Below are positions 24,316 through 32,122 of a stretch of DNA of 64,000 nt, in pieces. The DNA comes from Rhodospirillaceae bacterium (GTDB lineage Bacteria; Pseudomonadota; Alphaproteobacteria; Bin65). A model generated the notes under the pieces. The model was not told the origin of the DNA. It saw only the letters and a list, made by a program, of their open reading frames with translations, and did no database searches. Every line of letters begins with the position of its first letter. Position 1 is the first letter of the stretch. The position numbers and the translations under genes are program-made. Where the stretch lies: assembly GCA_028819475.1 (NCBI GenBank), contig JAPPLJ010000050.1:310001-374000 (forward strand), written 5' to 3'.

Positions 24316-25833
24316 GTGCCTGAGAACGGAAAGATCCACGACCTGGCGGTCGTCGGCGGCGGTATCAACGGTGTCGGAATTGCCCGCGACGCGGCGGGCC
24401 GCGGCCTCTCTGTGCTGCTCGTCGAGGCCGGCGATCTCGCCGGCGGCACCTCGTCGGCCAGTTCGAAACTGATCCACGGCGGTCTGCGTTATCTCGAGCA
24501 CGGGCAACTCCGGCTCGTCCGCGATGCCCTGAGGGAGCGCGAGGTGCTGATGGCCAACGCGCCGCACCTCGTGCAGCCGCTACGCTTCGTGCTGCCGCAT
24601 GTGCCCGCCATGCGGCCGCGGCCGCTGATCCGCCTCGGCCTCTTCCTGTACGACCGCCTGGCGCGCCGGCGTGCCATTCCGGGTTCCACCGGAGTCGATC
24701 TGTCGTCGTCGCCCTTGGGAGCACCCTTACGCCGGAAATACAGCCGTGGATTCTCCTACTGGGATTGCTGGGTCGACGACGCCCGGCTAGTGACTATCAA
24801 CGCCCGCGCTGCTGCCGAACGCGGCGCCGAAATCCTTACCCGCACGTCCTGCGTCGCGGCAGATCGGCTGGAGGGCCACTGGCGTCTGCGGCTGCGCGAT
24901 GAGGCCTCCGGCGAGGCCCTCGAGGCCCGGGCGCGCGCCCTGGTCAACGCAGCCGGCCCCTGGGTCGGACGGGTCGCCGACTCGATCGATACCGGCAGCG
25001 CCGCTGCTGCCGGTCCCCGGATTCGGCTCGTGAAGGGCAGCCATATCGTCGTACCTCGAATCGTCGGCGCGGACGCTGCCTACATCCTTCAGAACGACGA
25101 CCGTCGCGTCGTCTTCCTTCTGCCATTCGAGGACCGTTTCTCGCTGATCGGTACGACCGACGTGCCGTTCGAGGGGGATGCCGGCGGGATCGCGATCGAT
25201 GCGGCCGAAACGCAATATCTGATCGCTGCCGTCAGCGGTTTCCTGAAGCGGCCGCCCGCGGCGGCGGATGTCGTATGGTCTTTCTCCGGCGTTCGGCCGC
25301 TTTACGAGGACGACAAATCCGCGCCCGCATCCGCAGTCACCCGGAATTACCGGCTCGAACTGGAGGGCGGCGGAGACCGGCCGCCCTTGCTGACTGTCAT
25401 GGGAGGCAAACTCACCACATTCCGCCGCCTTGCCGAGGATGCCGTGGACCGGCTGGCGCCGCACCTCGCACCGGCCGGCGAGCGCTGGACCGCGTCGGCG
25501 CCCCTGCCGGGAGGCGACCTGCCGGCCTCCGACGGCGCGGCCTTCGTCGACGACCTGGCCCACCGGTACGACCGGTTCGACAGGGCATACCTGGTCCGCC
25601 TCGTCCGCCGCCACGGTCGCATTGCCGAGGATGTCCTGGGCGATGCACGCAGCCCGCAGGACATGGGCCGGCATGTCGGCGCCGACCTGTACGAGCGGGA
25701 GGTTCTGCACATGGCCGCCAACGAGTGGGCCCGCCGACCCGAGGACGTGCTATGGCGCCGGACCAAGACCGGCGTTCATCTCTCGACGGCCGAAAGAGAG
25801 GCTGCGGCTGAAGCCCTGGCGGGGATGCTGTGA
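24316..25833 (+). CDS. glpD: FAD-dependent glycerol-3-phosphate dehydrogenase
   Basis: 505 aa, starting at GTG 24316 six bases after the EEP stop with GAGGCGGA upstream. The Rossmann dinucleotide motif VVGGGINGVGIARDAAGRG (about residues 10-28) and the GlpD signature TSSASSKLIHGGLRYLEHGQLRLVRDA begin the FAD domain. LIGTTDVPFEG (about 274-284) and VWSFSGVRPLYEDD (about 318-331) belong to the substrate domain, followed by GGKLTTFRRLAEDAVD. The membrane-associated enzyme oxidises glycerol-3-phosphate to dihydroxyacetone phosphate and reduces ubiquinone. Its place at the end of an Ugp-type transporter operon closes a route from imported glycerophosphate to glycolysis. Confidence 0.94.
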   Translation: MPENGKIHDLAVVGGGINGVGIARDAAGRGLSVLLVEAGDLAGGTSSASSKLIHGGLRYLEHGQLRLVRDALREREVLMANAPHLVQPLRFVLPHVPAMRPRPLIRLGLFLYDRLARRRAIPGSTGVDLSSSPLGAPLRRKYSRGFSYWDCWVDDARLVTINARAAAERGAEILTRTSCVAADRLEGHWRLRLRDEASGEALEARARALVNAAGPWVGRVADSIDTGSAAAAGPRIRLVKGSHIVVPRIVGADAAYILQNDDRRVVFLLPFEDRFSLIGTTDVPFEGDAGGIAIDAAETQYLIAAVSGFLKRPPAAADVVWSFSGVRPLYEDDKSAPASAVTRNYRLELEGGGDRPPLLTVMGGKLTTFRRLAEDAVDRLAPHLAPAGERWTASAPLPGGDLPASDGAAFVDDLAHRYDRFDRAYLVRLVRRHGRIAEDVLGDARSPQDMGRHVGADLYEREVLHMAANEWARRPEDVLWRRTKTGVHLSTAEREAAAEALAGML

Positions 25834-26636
25834 CCGCACCGAGATCCATCGCCGAATGGCCGGCCGCCGGGCGCAGCAGCGTCCTCGGCGTGTTCACCGA
25901 TATCGATGACACGTTGACCACCGGCGGACGGATCCCCGCCGCCGTCTTCCGCGCCATCGAGGATCTGCGGGACGCCGGCCTGTTGATCGTCCCGGTGACC
26001 GGCCGGCCGGCGGGCTGGTGCGACCTGATCGCGCGAACCTGGCCAGTCGACGCCGTCGTGGGCGAAAACGGCGCCCTAGCCTTCCGCTACGACGGGGAGG
26101 CAAAACGGATGAGGCGCCTCTATGCCGATTCGGCGCCTGTGCGCGCCGGGAAGAGGCAACGCCTCGAACGGGTGCGCGACGCGATCCTGGACCGGGTGCC
26201 GGGCACGCGCGTTTCCGCCGATCAATCCTATCGGGAAACCGACCTCGCCATCGATATCGCCGAAGATGTGCCGCGCCTCCACGAAACCGCCGTCGAACGG
26301 ATCGTTGCCATATTCGAGGAACACGGCGCGACCGCCCGGATAAGCTCGATTCACGTCAACGGCTGGTTCGGCGACTACAGCAAACTGAGCATGACCCGCC
26401 GCATGATGTCGGAGTTTTTCGGCGTCGATCTGGACGCCGCGAAATCGGCCTACGCGTTTATCGGGGATTCGCCGAACGACGCGCCCATGTTCGACTTTTT
26501 TCCCGCCGCGATAGGCGTCGCCAACCTGCGCGACCTTGCGCATCGGTGCCCGAGCCTGCCGAAGTGGATCACCGAAGCGCCGCGATCCAGGGGCTTCATC
26601 GAACTGGCCGAAGCCATTCTCGCTGCCGAAGCATAA
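25830..26636 (+). CDS. HAD-superfamily IIB phosphatase
   Basis: 268 aa from GTG 25830, overlapping the glpD stop (GTGA). Motif I is VFTDIDDTLT with nucleophile D24 and acid/base D26; motif II is VPVTGRPAG; the C2-type cap begins around VGENGALAF; motif IV is IGDSPNDAPMF near residue 213. This group (HAD-IIB) includes mannosyl-3-phosphoglycerate, sucrose-phosphate and trehalose-phosphate phosphatases and Cof-like sugar phosphatases. Coupling to glpD and the Ugp-type transporter suggests a small phosphorylated polyol or phosphoglycosyl substrate. Its TAA stop is followed at once, in the same frame, by the hcrB-like fragment, so the operon's end coincides with a recombination joint. Confidence 0.85.
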   Translation: MTAPRSIAEWPAAGRSSVLGVFTDIDDTLTTGGRIPAAVFRAIEDLRDAGLLIVPVTGRPAGWCDLIARTWPVDAVVGENGALAFRYDGEAKRMRRLYADSAPVRAGKRQRLERVRDAILDRVPGTRVSADQSYRETDLAIDIAEDVPRLHETAVERIVAIFEEHGATARISSIHVNGWFGDYSKLSMTRRMMSEFFGVDLDAAKSAYAFIGDSPNDAPMFDFFPAAIGVANLRDLAHRCPSLPKWITEAPRSRGFIELAEAILAAEA

Positions 26637-26765
26637 ATCGACCTGTACAGCAAGAACCAGCTTATGTCGATGAAGACCACATTTACCCCCGGCCATTACC
26701 GCCGCCGCGTGGCGACGAAGATGGCGATCCGGCTGGTGCACGAGTTGTTCGAAGGAGCGGCCTGA
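26637..26765 (+). pseudogene. Truncated hcrB-like FAD-subunit 3' end (right direct repeat)
   Basis: 43 codons including TGA encode 42 residues. They read LMSMKTTFTPGHYRRRVATK and then a tail ending LFEGAA, identical at 37 of 42 positions to the C-terminus of the FAD subunit at 18020-19033. The fragment starts directly after the TAA of the HAD phosphatase gene and in its frame, with no start codon or ribosome site of its own. It is a non-functional remnant of a duplicated or second hcrB-like gene whose body was lost or replaced. Confidence 0.9.
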
Positions 26766-26776
26766 CGCAATCTACC

Positions 26777-27169
26777 TCAACGAAATCTTTGTCTATTCGG
26801 TAACGGCGGAAAATCGCTTTCGTGCACAATCTCAAGAGTGACTTGGTCGACAGGTATCACCCGCTCGATCGTTGCCGTCGCGTAAGGATACGAATGCACT
26901 CGATCCGGTTTTGTGAATCGAACGACTACTCTGATGAATCCGTCTTCTTGTTCAAGTGATAGAATCGGTTCGAAATCCGGAGCGCTACTGAAGTTGCCAG
27001 CACCTCGCTCATTGTAGAATCGTGCTACTTGCCTGTCCCTGCTGTTGATATCCGGCTTGGTCGTACTGTCGGGGTTCTTCCGCACCGCCACGATCACGGC
27101 GCCGCGCCCGTACCTCGCATGGTAAAGATCGTGTGCGTCGAGCAGAGAGGGGTCAATTAGTTTCCGCAT
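26777..27169 (-). CDS. Hypothetical protein, atypical composition
   Basis: 130 aa from ATG 27169, preceded by GGAGAG seven bases upstream; an ATG nine codons earlier (27196) lacks such a site. I recognise no family. The N-terminus MRKLIDPSLLDAHDLYHARYGRG is followed by a region rich in beta-prone residues (RVVVRFTKPDRVHSYPYATA) and a proline-rich end. There are no membrane segments or cysteine clusters. Codon use is far more AT-rich than in the neighbours (ATT, AAT, TTC/TTT mixed, AGA), so recent acquisition is likely. It sits directly beyond the hcrB fragment, at the edge of the transporter cluster, facing back toward it. Confidence 0.5.
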   Translation of the reverse strand: MRKLIDPSLLDAHDLYHARYGRGAVIVAVRKNPDSTTKPDINSRDRQVARFYNERGAGNFSSAPDFEPILSLEQEDGFIRVVVRFTKPDRVHSYPYATATIERVIPVDQVTLEIVHESDFPPLPNRQRFR

Positions 27170-27253
27170 ACATTGCTCTCCAATAATTCGGATCAATCCG
27201 GTCTATTGATCTTTCTCAGTAAGAACGGAACTGCTCAGACTTTCCGTCACCTT

Positions 27254-28165
27254 TTACCCCGACGACACGCCCGTGCGGTGGCGGAACAGGGCGCGGTCGC
27301 GGGTCAGGCCGAAGATGCTCGCGAAGACGATGCCGGTGCCGACCCAGACCCAGATGTCGGGCCACTCGGCGAACAGGATCAGCCCGGCGACCGCCGCGAA
27401 GGGCATGCGCAGGAAATCGAACGGCCCGGAGAAGCTGGCGTCGGCCGCGGCGATGGCGCGCGCCAGGGAGTATTGCGCCCCGGTGCCGAGGAAGGCGATC
27501 GCGACGACCCAGTGCAGGTCGCTCCATTGCGGAACATACGAATTGTAGACGAACGGCAGCGCCGCGACGGCGGCGATCATCAGGTTTGTCCAGCCGACGA
27601 TCCGGCTCGCCGGCTCGGTGCGCGAAAGATGCTTGTTGATCGCCGAGCTGCTGGCGAACAGCACCGCCGATGCCAGCGCCGTCAGCGCCGCGATCTGGAT
27701 GACCGCGGCCCCGGGCCTGAGGATCACGACGATGCCGGCGAACCCCACGCCGATCGCCGCCCAGCGGACCAGCGACACCTTCTCGCCGAGGAACATGCCG
27801 GCCAGCAGGGCAAGGAAGATCGGTGTCGTCCCGCTGAGCACGGTCGCCTCGGCCATCGGCATCCAGGTCAGGGCGAAGTAGAAGCAGGTCTGGGCGCTGA
27901 AAATGAACACGCCGCGCAGGACGAACCAGGGCATCGCCTTGCGCAGCGGCCCGCCGTGCCCCATCCGGCCGGCGCGCCGGATCAGCGGCAGCATCACGGC
28001 GACGGACAGCAGCCCGCGATAGAAGGACAGGTCGGAGATCGGCACCCGGCCCTCCAGCATGCGCACGCAAACCGCGACCAGGCTCCACAGCGTGACCGCG
28101 AGTATCATCCACAGGGCGGCTTGCAGGCGCCGTTCGGGCGCAACCGCTAACGGAGGTTCAGCCAC
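27254..28165 (-). CDS. EamA (DMT superfamily) transporter
   Basis: 303 aa inner-membrane protein with about ten hydrophobic helices arranged as two EamA repeats: the first from ALWMILAVTLWSLVAVCVRML to about residue 145, the second from about 150 to 290. PMAEATVLSGTTPIFLALLAG ends the first repeat and is typical of the family, and FLGTGAQYSLARAIAAADASF is its counterpart in the second. DMT proteins export or exchange metabolites, often amino acids, nucleotides or drugs; the substrate cannot be predicted. The gene is followed by a VOC gene on the same strand, with 27 bp between the VOC start side and its own stop side reversed in order, so linkage is plausible but unproven. Confidence 0.88.
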   Translation of the reverse strand: MAEPPLAVAPERRLQAALWMILAVTLWSLVAVCVRMLEGRVPISDLSFYRGLLSVAVMLPLIRRAGRMGHGGPLRKAMPWFVLRGVFIFSAQTCFYFALTWMPMAEATVLSGTTPIFLALLAGMFLGEKVSLVRWAAIGVGFAGIVVILRPGAAVIQIAALTALASAVLFASSSAINKHLSRTEPASRIVGWTNLMIAAVAALPFVYNSYVPQWSDLHWVVAIAFLGTGAQYSLARAIAAADASFSGPFDFLRMPFAAVAGLILFAEWPDIWVWVGTGIVFASIFGLTRDRALFRHRTGVSSG

Positions 28166-28192
28166 GGCGCGGTCTTCAGCGTGAACGGGCGC

Positions 28193-28609
28193 TCAGGTCG
28201 AAGGGCCTTTCAGCTCGACCGTGTTGCCCTCCGGGTCCGTCAGATAGATCGACGGCCCGTAGCCGGTCGCGCCGTAGCGGACCGCCGCCGCCTCCACGTC
28301 GCAGCCGCGCGCTTCCAGTGCGCTGCGGATCGCCGCCTCGTCCCACGGATCGACCAGCAGGCAGAAATGGTCCTGGTTGTGGCCCTCCGGCCCCGGCGCC
28401 GGCCCCTTCTGCCGGCCGATCGGCCCGTCGACGGGCGCGAAGTCGATCAGCGCGTCCCCGGCGCGCATCTGCCAGAGGCCGATATCCTCCTGGACCTTCT
28501 CGAGCGTGCAGCCGAGCACGTCGCCGTAATAGCGCAGCATGACGTCAATATCCCGGACGCGCAGGACGATATGGTCCAGCCCTTTAATCGGTATCGGATT
28601 TTCGGCCAT
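28193..28609 (-). CDS. VOC family (glyoxalase-like) protein
   Basis: 138 aa from ATG 28609 (MAENPIPIKGLDHIVLRVRD), 13 bp after the stop of the acyl-CoA dehydrogenase gene upstream on this strand, so it is likely in the same operon. Metal-ligand candidates are H13 (LDHIVLRV), H75-region His in HNQDHFCLLVDP and E132 in DPEGNTVELKGP, the usual H-H-E set of glyoxalase and extradiol-dioxygenase-like VOC enzymes. Function within an acyl-CoA pathway is unknown; methylmalonyl-CoA epimerase-like or dioxygenase roles are possible but not shown. A longer frame to 28654 would overlap the upstream gene and adds no domain. Confidence 0.82.
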   Translation of the reverse strand: MAENPIPIKGLDHIVLRVRDIDVMLRYYGDVLGCTLEKVQEDIGLWQMRAGDALIDFAPVDGPIGRQKGPAPGPEGHNQDHFCLLVDPWDEAAIRSALEARGCDVEAAAVRYGATGYGPSIYLTDPEGNTVELKGPST

Positions 28610-28622
28610 CCGGTGCCCTCTT

Positions 28623-29759
28623 TCAGCCGGCCCTGCCGCCGGCGAGGCCGGCAAAGCGATCGAGATGGTGATCGGCGTCGCCGAACAGGCTGCCGATCAT
28701 GGTGATGCGCTTGAAGAAGGCACTGATCGGCATTTCCCTTGTCATGCCCATGCCGCCGTGCATCTGGATCGCTTCCTGGCCGACCAGCTTGCCCTTTTCG
28801 CCCGCATAAGCCTTGGCCGCCGAGGCCGCCCGCGCCGCCGCCGGCCCGCCGCCCGCCGCGGCGCGCACGGCCGCCATATAGGCCATCGACTGGGTCTGCT
28901 CCTTGTGAATGAACATCTCGGCCATGCGGTGCTGCAAGACCTGGAAGGACGACAGCGGCACGCCGAACTGCTTGCGCGTGCCGATATATTCCCGTGTCTG
29001 GCTCACCAGCGCCTCCATCACGCCGGCGGCCTCGCAGCACAGCACGGCCGTGGCCGCATCGATTGCCGGTTCCAGCAGCGCCATGCCGTCGTCGACTTCG
29101 CCGAGCACGGCGTCGCTGCTCGCCCTGACTCCGGAAAGCGTCACTTCGGCGGCCCGGCCGTCGTCCATCGTCCTGTAGGGCCGCAGGACAATGCCCTCGG
29201 CGCCGGCCTGCAGGAGGAACAGGCTGATGCCGCGCGCTTCGGTCTGCCCGCCCGCGGTGCGCGCCGGCACGATCAGCCGGTCGGCGGACGGCGCGTTGAA
29301 AACGACGGCCTTTTGCCCGCTCAGCACATAGTCGCCGCCGCTTCGCTCCGCCTTCGTCGCCACATCGTGGAGCGCATAGCGCGCCTGCGGTTCGGCGAAG
29401 CCGGTGGCAAGCTGGAGGTTGCCGGCAATCAGCGCCTCAAGCAGATCGTTCCGACCGGCGCGGGCCAGCAGTCCGCCGCCGAGCACGACCGTCCAGAGAT
29501 AGGGCTCGACCGCCAGCCCCTTGCCCAGGCCCTCCGCGATCAGCCCGGCCTCGACCGGCCCGCCGCCATAGCCTCCCGCGCTTTCGCCGAACGGCACGCC
29601 GAGCCAGCCCAGTTCGGCGAATCTGGACCAGTTCTCCGCGCTCCAGCCGCGCTCGCTCTCGGCCAGACGTGTGCGGACGTCGAAGCCGTAGTCGCGCTCG
29701 ACGAACCGGTCGACGCTTTCCTGGAGCAGCCTCTGTTCGTCGGTCAGGGCAAAGGGCAT
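28623..29759 (-). CDS. Acyl-CoA dehydrogenase, small-subunit type of a paired enzyme
   Basis: 378 aa. The start MPFALTDEQRLLQESVDRFVERDYGFD and blocks GWLGVPFGESAGGYGGGPVEA, YIGTRKQFGVPLSSFQVLQHRMAEMF and IQMHGGMGMTREMPISAFFKRI mark an acyl-CoA dehydrogenase of the group that pairs with a larger partner, as in pimeloyl-CoA dehydrogenase PimC/PimD. FAD-contact residues are less complete in one subunit of such heterotetramers. It lies 61 bp downstream of a second, longer acyl-CoA dehydrogenase gene on the same strand, supporting one heteromeric enzyme acting on a bulky or dicarboxylic acyl-CoA. The substrate is unknown. Confidence 0.87.
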   Translation of the reverse strand: MPFALTDEQRLLQESVDRFVERDYGFDVRTRLAESERGWSAENWSRFAELGWLGVPFGESAGGYGGGPVEAGLIAEGLGKGLAVEPYLWTVVLGGGLLARAGRNDLLEALIAGNLQLATGFAEPQARYALHDVATKAERSGGDYVLSGQKAVVFNAPSADRLIVPARTAGGQTEARGISLFLLQAGAEGIVLRPYRTMDDGRAAEVTLSGVRASSDAVLGEVDDGMALLEPAIDAATAVLCCEAAGVMEALVSQTREYIGTRKQFGVPLSSFQVLQHRMAEMFIHKEQTQSMAYMAAVRAAAGGGPAAARAASAAKAYAGEKGKLVGQEAIQMHGGMGMTREMPISAFFKRITMIGSLFGDADHHLDRFAGLAGGRAG

Positions 29760-29820
29760 GGAATCGTCCCGTCAGCGAAATCGGGCAGCGGCGTCACGAA
29801 TCCGCCGGGGTCCGGCGCGC

Positions 29821-31017
29821 CTAGAAGCCCAGCACCATCTTGGAGATGATGCCGCGCTGGACCTCGTTGGAGCCGCCGTAGATCGAGGTCTTGCGCAGGT
29901 TGAAATAGGCCGGCGACAGGCTGACCGCATAGTCCGGCCCCACCGACGGTTCGTTCCAGCCGAATTCGCGGGCTTCGGGCGTATCGGGATGGCTGTAGTA
30001 GCCGATCGCCTCCATCAGCAGCTCGCCGAGCTCCTGCTGCAGCTCCGTCGCGCGGATTTTCAGCAGCGAGGCTTCCGGGCCCGGCACGCGGCCGGCGCTC
30101 TCGGCCGAGACGATGCGCAGCAGGGTCATTTCGAGGGCCATCAGGTCGATCTCGGCCCGCGCGATCTTCTCGCGGAAGCGCGGATCCTCGATCAGCGGCG
30201 CGCCGTCCTTCTGTTCCGCCGCCGCGATTTCCGTCAGCTTTTCGAGTTGCGCCTTGGAGCGGCCGATCTCGGCGATGCTCGTGCGCTCGTGGCCGAGCAG
30301 GAACTTGGCGATGGTCCAGCCCTTGTTCTCCGGGCCGACCCGGTTGGAGACCGGTACGACGACATCGTCGAAGAACACCTCGTTGACCTCGTGGCCGCCC
30401 TCCATGGTAATTATCTGCTTCACCGCGATGCCGGGCGTCGTCATGTCGATCAGCAGGAAGGAGATACCCTCCTGCTTCTTGACCGTGTCGTCGGTGCGCA
30501 CCAGGCAGAAAATCCAGTCCGCCCAGTGGGCCGCCGTCGTCCAGGTCTTCTGGCCGTTGACGATGTAATTGTCGCCGTCGCGCACCGCCCGCGTCTTGAG
30601 CGAGGCGAGGTCCGAGCCGGCGCCCGGTTCGGAATAGCCCTGGCACCACTGGATCTCCGAACTCGCGATCTTCGGCAGATGCTGCGCCTTCTGCTCGTCG
30701 CTGCCGAAGGCCTGGATCACCGGGCCGACCATCTTCAGGCCGAAGGGCATGAGGCGCGGACAATGGTTGCGGCCGGTCTCCTCCTCAAAGATGTGGCGCT
30801 GCATCGGCGTCCAGTCCGGCCCGCCATATTCGACTGGCCAGCCCGGCGCGCCCCAGCCGTTGGCGTGCAGGATCCGGTGCCAGTTGACATGGTCTTCCCT
30901 GGTGAGCTTCAGGCCGCGGCGCACCTTTTCGCGGGTATCCGACGGCAGGCTCCGGTCAATGAAGGCTCTGACCTCGTCGCGGAAGGCCCCGTCTTCGGCG
31001 CTGATATCGAGATCCAT
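29821..31017 (-). CDS. Acyl-CoA dehydrogenase, large-subunit type of a paired enzyme
   Basis: 398 aa from ATG 31017 (MDLDISAEDGAFRDEVRAFI), preceded by GGGAGGAAGG; an upstream ATG at 31122 is rejected. Conserved blocks are GAPGWPVEYGGPDWTPMQRHIFEEE, WCQGYSEPGAGSDLASLKTRA (flavin and substrate loop), IVNGQKTWTTAAHWADWIF, FLLGHERTSIAEIGRSKA and SIYGGSNEVQRGIISKMVLGF at the end. This wording is typical of the large partner in PimC/PimD-like or steroid-side-chain heteromeric acyl-CoA dehydrogenases. It heads an apparent three-gene reverse-strand operon with the small subunit and a VOC protein, divergent from an SDR gene across 119 bp. Confidence 0.9.
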   Translation of the reverse strand: MDLDISAEDGAFRDEVRAFIDRSLPSDTREKVRRGLKLTREDHVNWHRILHANGWGAPGWPVEYGGPDWTPMQRHIFEEETGRNHCPRLMPFGLKMVGPVIQAFGSDEQKAQHLPKIASSEIQWCQGYSEPGAGSDLASLKTRAVRDGDNYIVNGQKTWTTAAHWADWIFCLVRTDDTVKKQEGISFLLIDMTTPGIAVKQIITMEGGHEVNEVFFDDVVVPVSNRVGPENKGWTIAKFLLGHERTSIAEIGRSKAQLEKLTEIAAAEQKDGAPLIEDPRFREKIARAEIDLMALEMTLLRIVSAESAGRVPGPEASLLKIRATELQQELGELLMEAIGYYSHPDTPEAREFGWNEPSVGPDYAVSLSPAYFNLRKTSIYGGSNEVQRGIISKMVLGF

Positions 31018-31136
31018 GCCTTCCTCCCTGCGCGATAAGGCCCGGCCCGGCGGCGTTGCAAACCGCAACCGGCCGGTTGATTCGTCGGGCATCGGATTAT
31101 AGGAAGCGCCAGAACGTTGCAACCGGACACATCCCG

Positions 31137-31916
31137 ATGAAATACGACGACCTGTTCCGCCTCGACGGCAAGGTGGCCCTGATTACCGGCTCCTCGAAGG
31201 GCATCGGCCGGGCGACCGCGGAAGCGATGGCGGCGCAGGGCGCCAAGGTCGTGATCTCCAGCCGCAAGCTGGACAAGTGCGAGGAGGTCGCCGAATCGAT
31301 CCGGAACGAGGGCGGCGACGCCGTCGCCGTCGCCTGCAACATCTCCCACAAGGACCAGCTACAGGCGCTGGCCGACCGCGCCAACGACCGTTACGGGCGG
31401 ATCGACATCCTGGTCTGCAACGCGGCGGTCAACCCCTATTTCGGCACGCTGCAGGACCTGCCCGACGAAGCCTACGAGAAGACGACCGGCGCCAACCTGC
31501 GCTCCAACATCTGGCTGTGCCAGATGGTGATTCCCCAGATGGCCGAGCGCAAAGACGGCGCGGTCATCATCGTCTCCTCGACCGGCGGGCTGAAGGGCAC
31601 GCGCTACCTCGGCATCTACGGCATCACCAAGGCCGCCGATTCGGCGCTCGTCCGCAACCTCTCGGTCGAATGGGGCGACCGGAACGTGCGGGTCAACGCC
31701 ATCGCGCCCTCGATCATCAAGACCGACATGGCGCGCGCCCTGTGGGAGAACGAGGAGATCTACAATTCCGCCGTAAAGCATTATCCGCTCAAGCGCATCG
31801 GCTCCGTCGAGGAGGTCGCCGGCGCGGCGGTCTTCCTCGCCTCGAAGGCCGGCAGCTTCACCACCGGCCACACCCTCGTCGTCGACGGCGGCTCGACCAT
31901 CAGCGGGGAGTTCTAG
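31137..31916 (+). CDS. SDR family oxidoreductase
   Basis: 259 aa from ATG 31137. Classical short-chain dehydrogenase: TGxxxGIG cofactor motif ITGSSKGIGRATAEAM (about residues 16-31), NAAV near 92, catalytic Ser in IIVSSTGGLKG (about 142-152) and YxxxK in YGITKAAD (about 160-167). ISSRKLDKCEE after beta-2 suggests preference for NADP(H). The C-terminus FTTGHTLVVDGGSTISGEF is typical of 3-hydroxyacyl or ketoreductase-type SDRs. It is divergently oriented to the acyl-CoA dehydrogenase operon and may share its control. The substrate is not predictable. Confidence 0.9.
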   Translation: MKYDDLFRLDGKVALITGSSKGIGRATAEAMAAQGAKVVISSRKLDKCEEVAESIRNEGGDAVAVACNISHKDQLQALADRANDRYGRIDILVCNAAVNPYFGTLQDLPDEAYEKTTGANLRSNIWLCQMVIPQMAERKDGAVIIVSSTGGLKGTRYLGIYGITKAADSALVRNLSVEWGDRNVRVNAIAPSIIKTDMARALWENEEIYNSAVKHYPLKRIGSVEEVAGAAVFLASKAGSFTTGHTLVVDGGSTISGEF

Positions 31917-31933
31917 GGGTTGCGGGGGCGCGT

Positions 31934-32047
31934 CCCTCGATACGGCGCGCAAGCGCGCCTACTCGGGATGAGGGGTATGGTGTTCGAACTACTACATTCA
32001 CCCTCACCCTGAGTAGCCCCGGCCCCCGGCCGGGGCGTATCGAAGGG
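31934..32047. repeat. Inverted pair of short palindromic repeats (BIME-like)
   Basis: Two imperfect copies of one unit lie head-to-head. The first is 31934-31975 (CCCTCGATACGGCGC ... CTACTCGGGATGAGGG). The second, on the opposite strand, is 32001-32047 (reverse complement begins CCCTTCGATACGCCCC and ends CTACTCAGGGTGAGGG). Each unit is itself a GC-rich hairpin. The pair fills the gap between the convergent SDR and DUF1194 genes, a typical site for REP/BIME-type elements that shape 3' mRNA ends. Confidence 0.8.
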
Positions 32048-32122
32048 CACGAAGTGCCGTTAAAACTTCCAAAAACTCTGCCAAGCGTATTAAAAAATTA
32101 ATTCATCATTTCAATAGATTAT

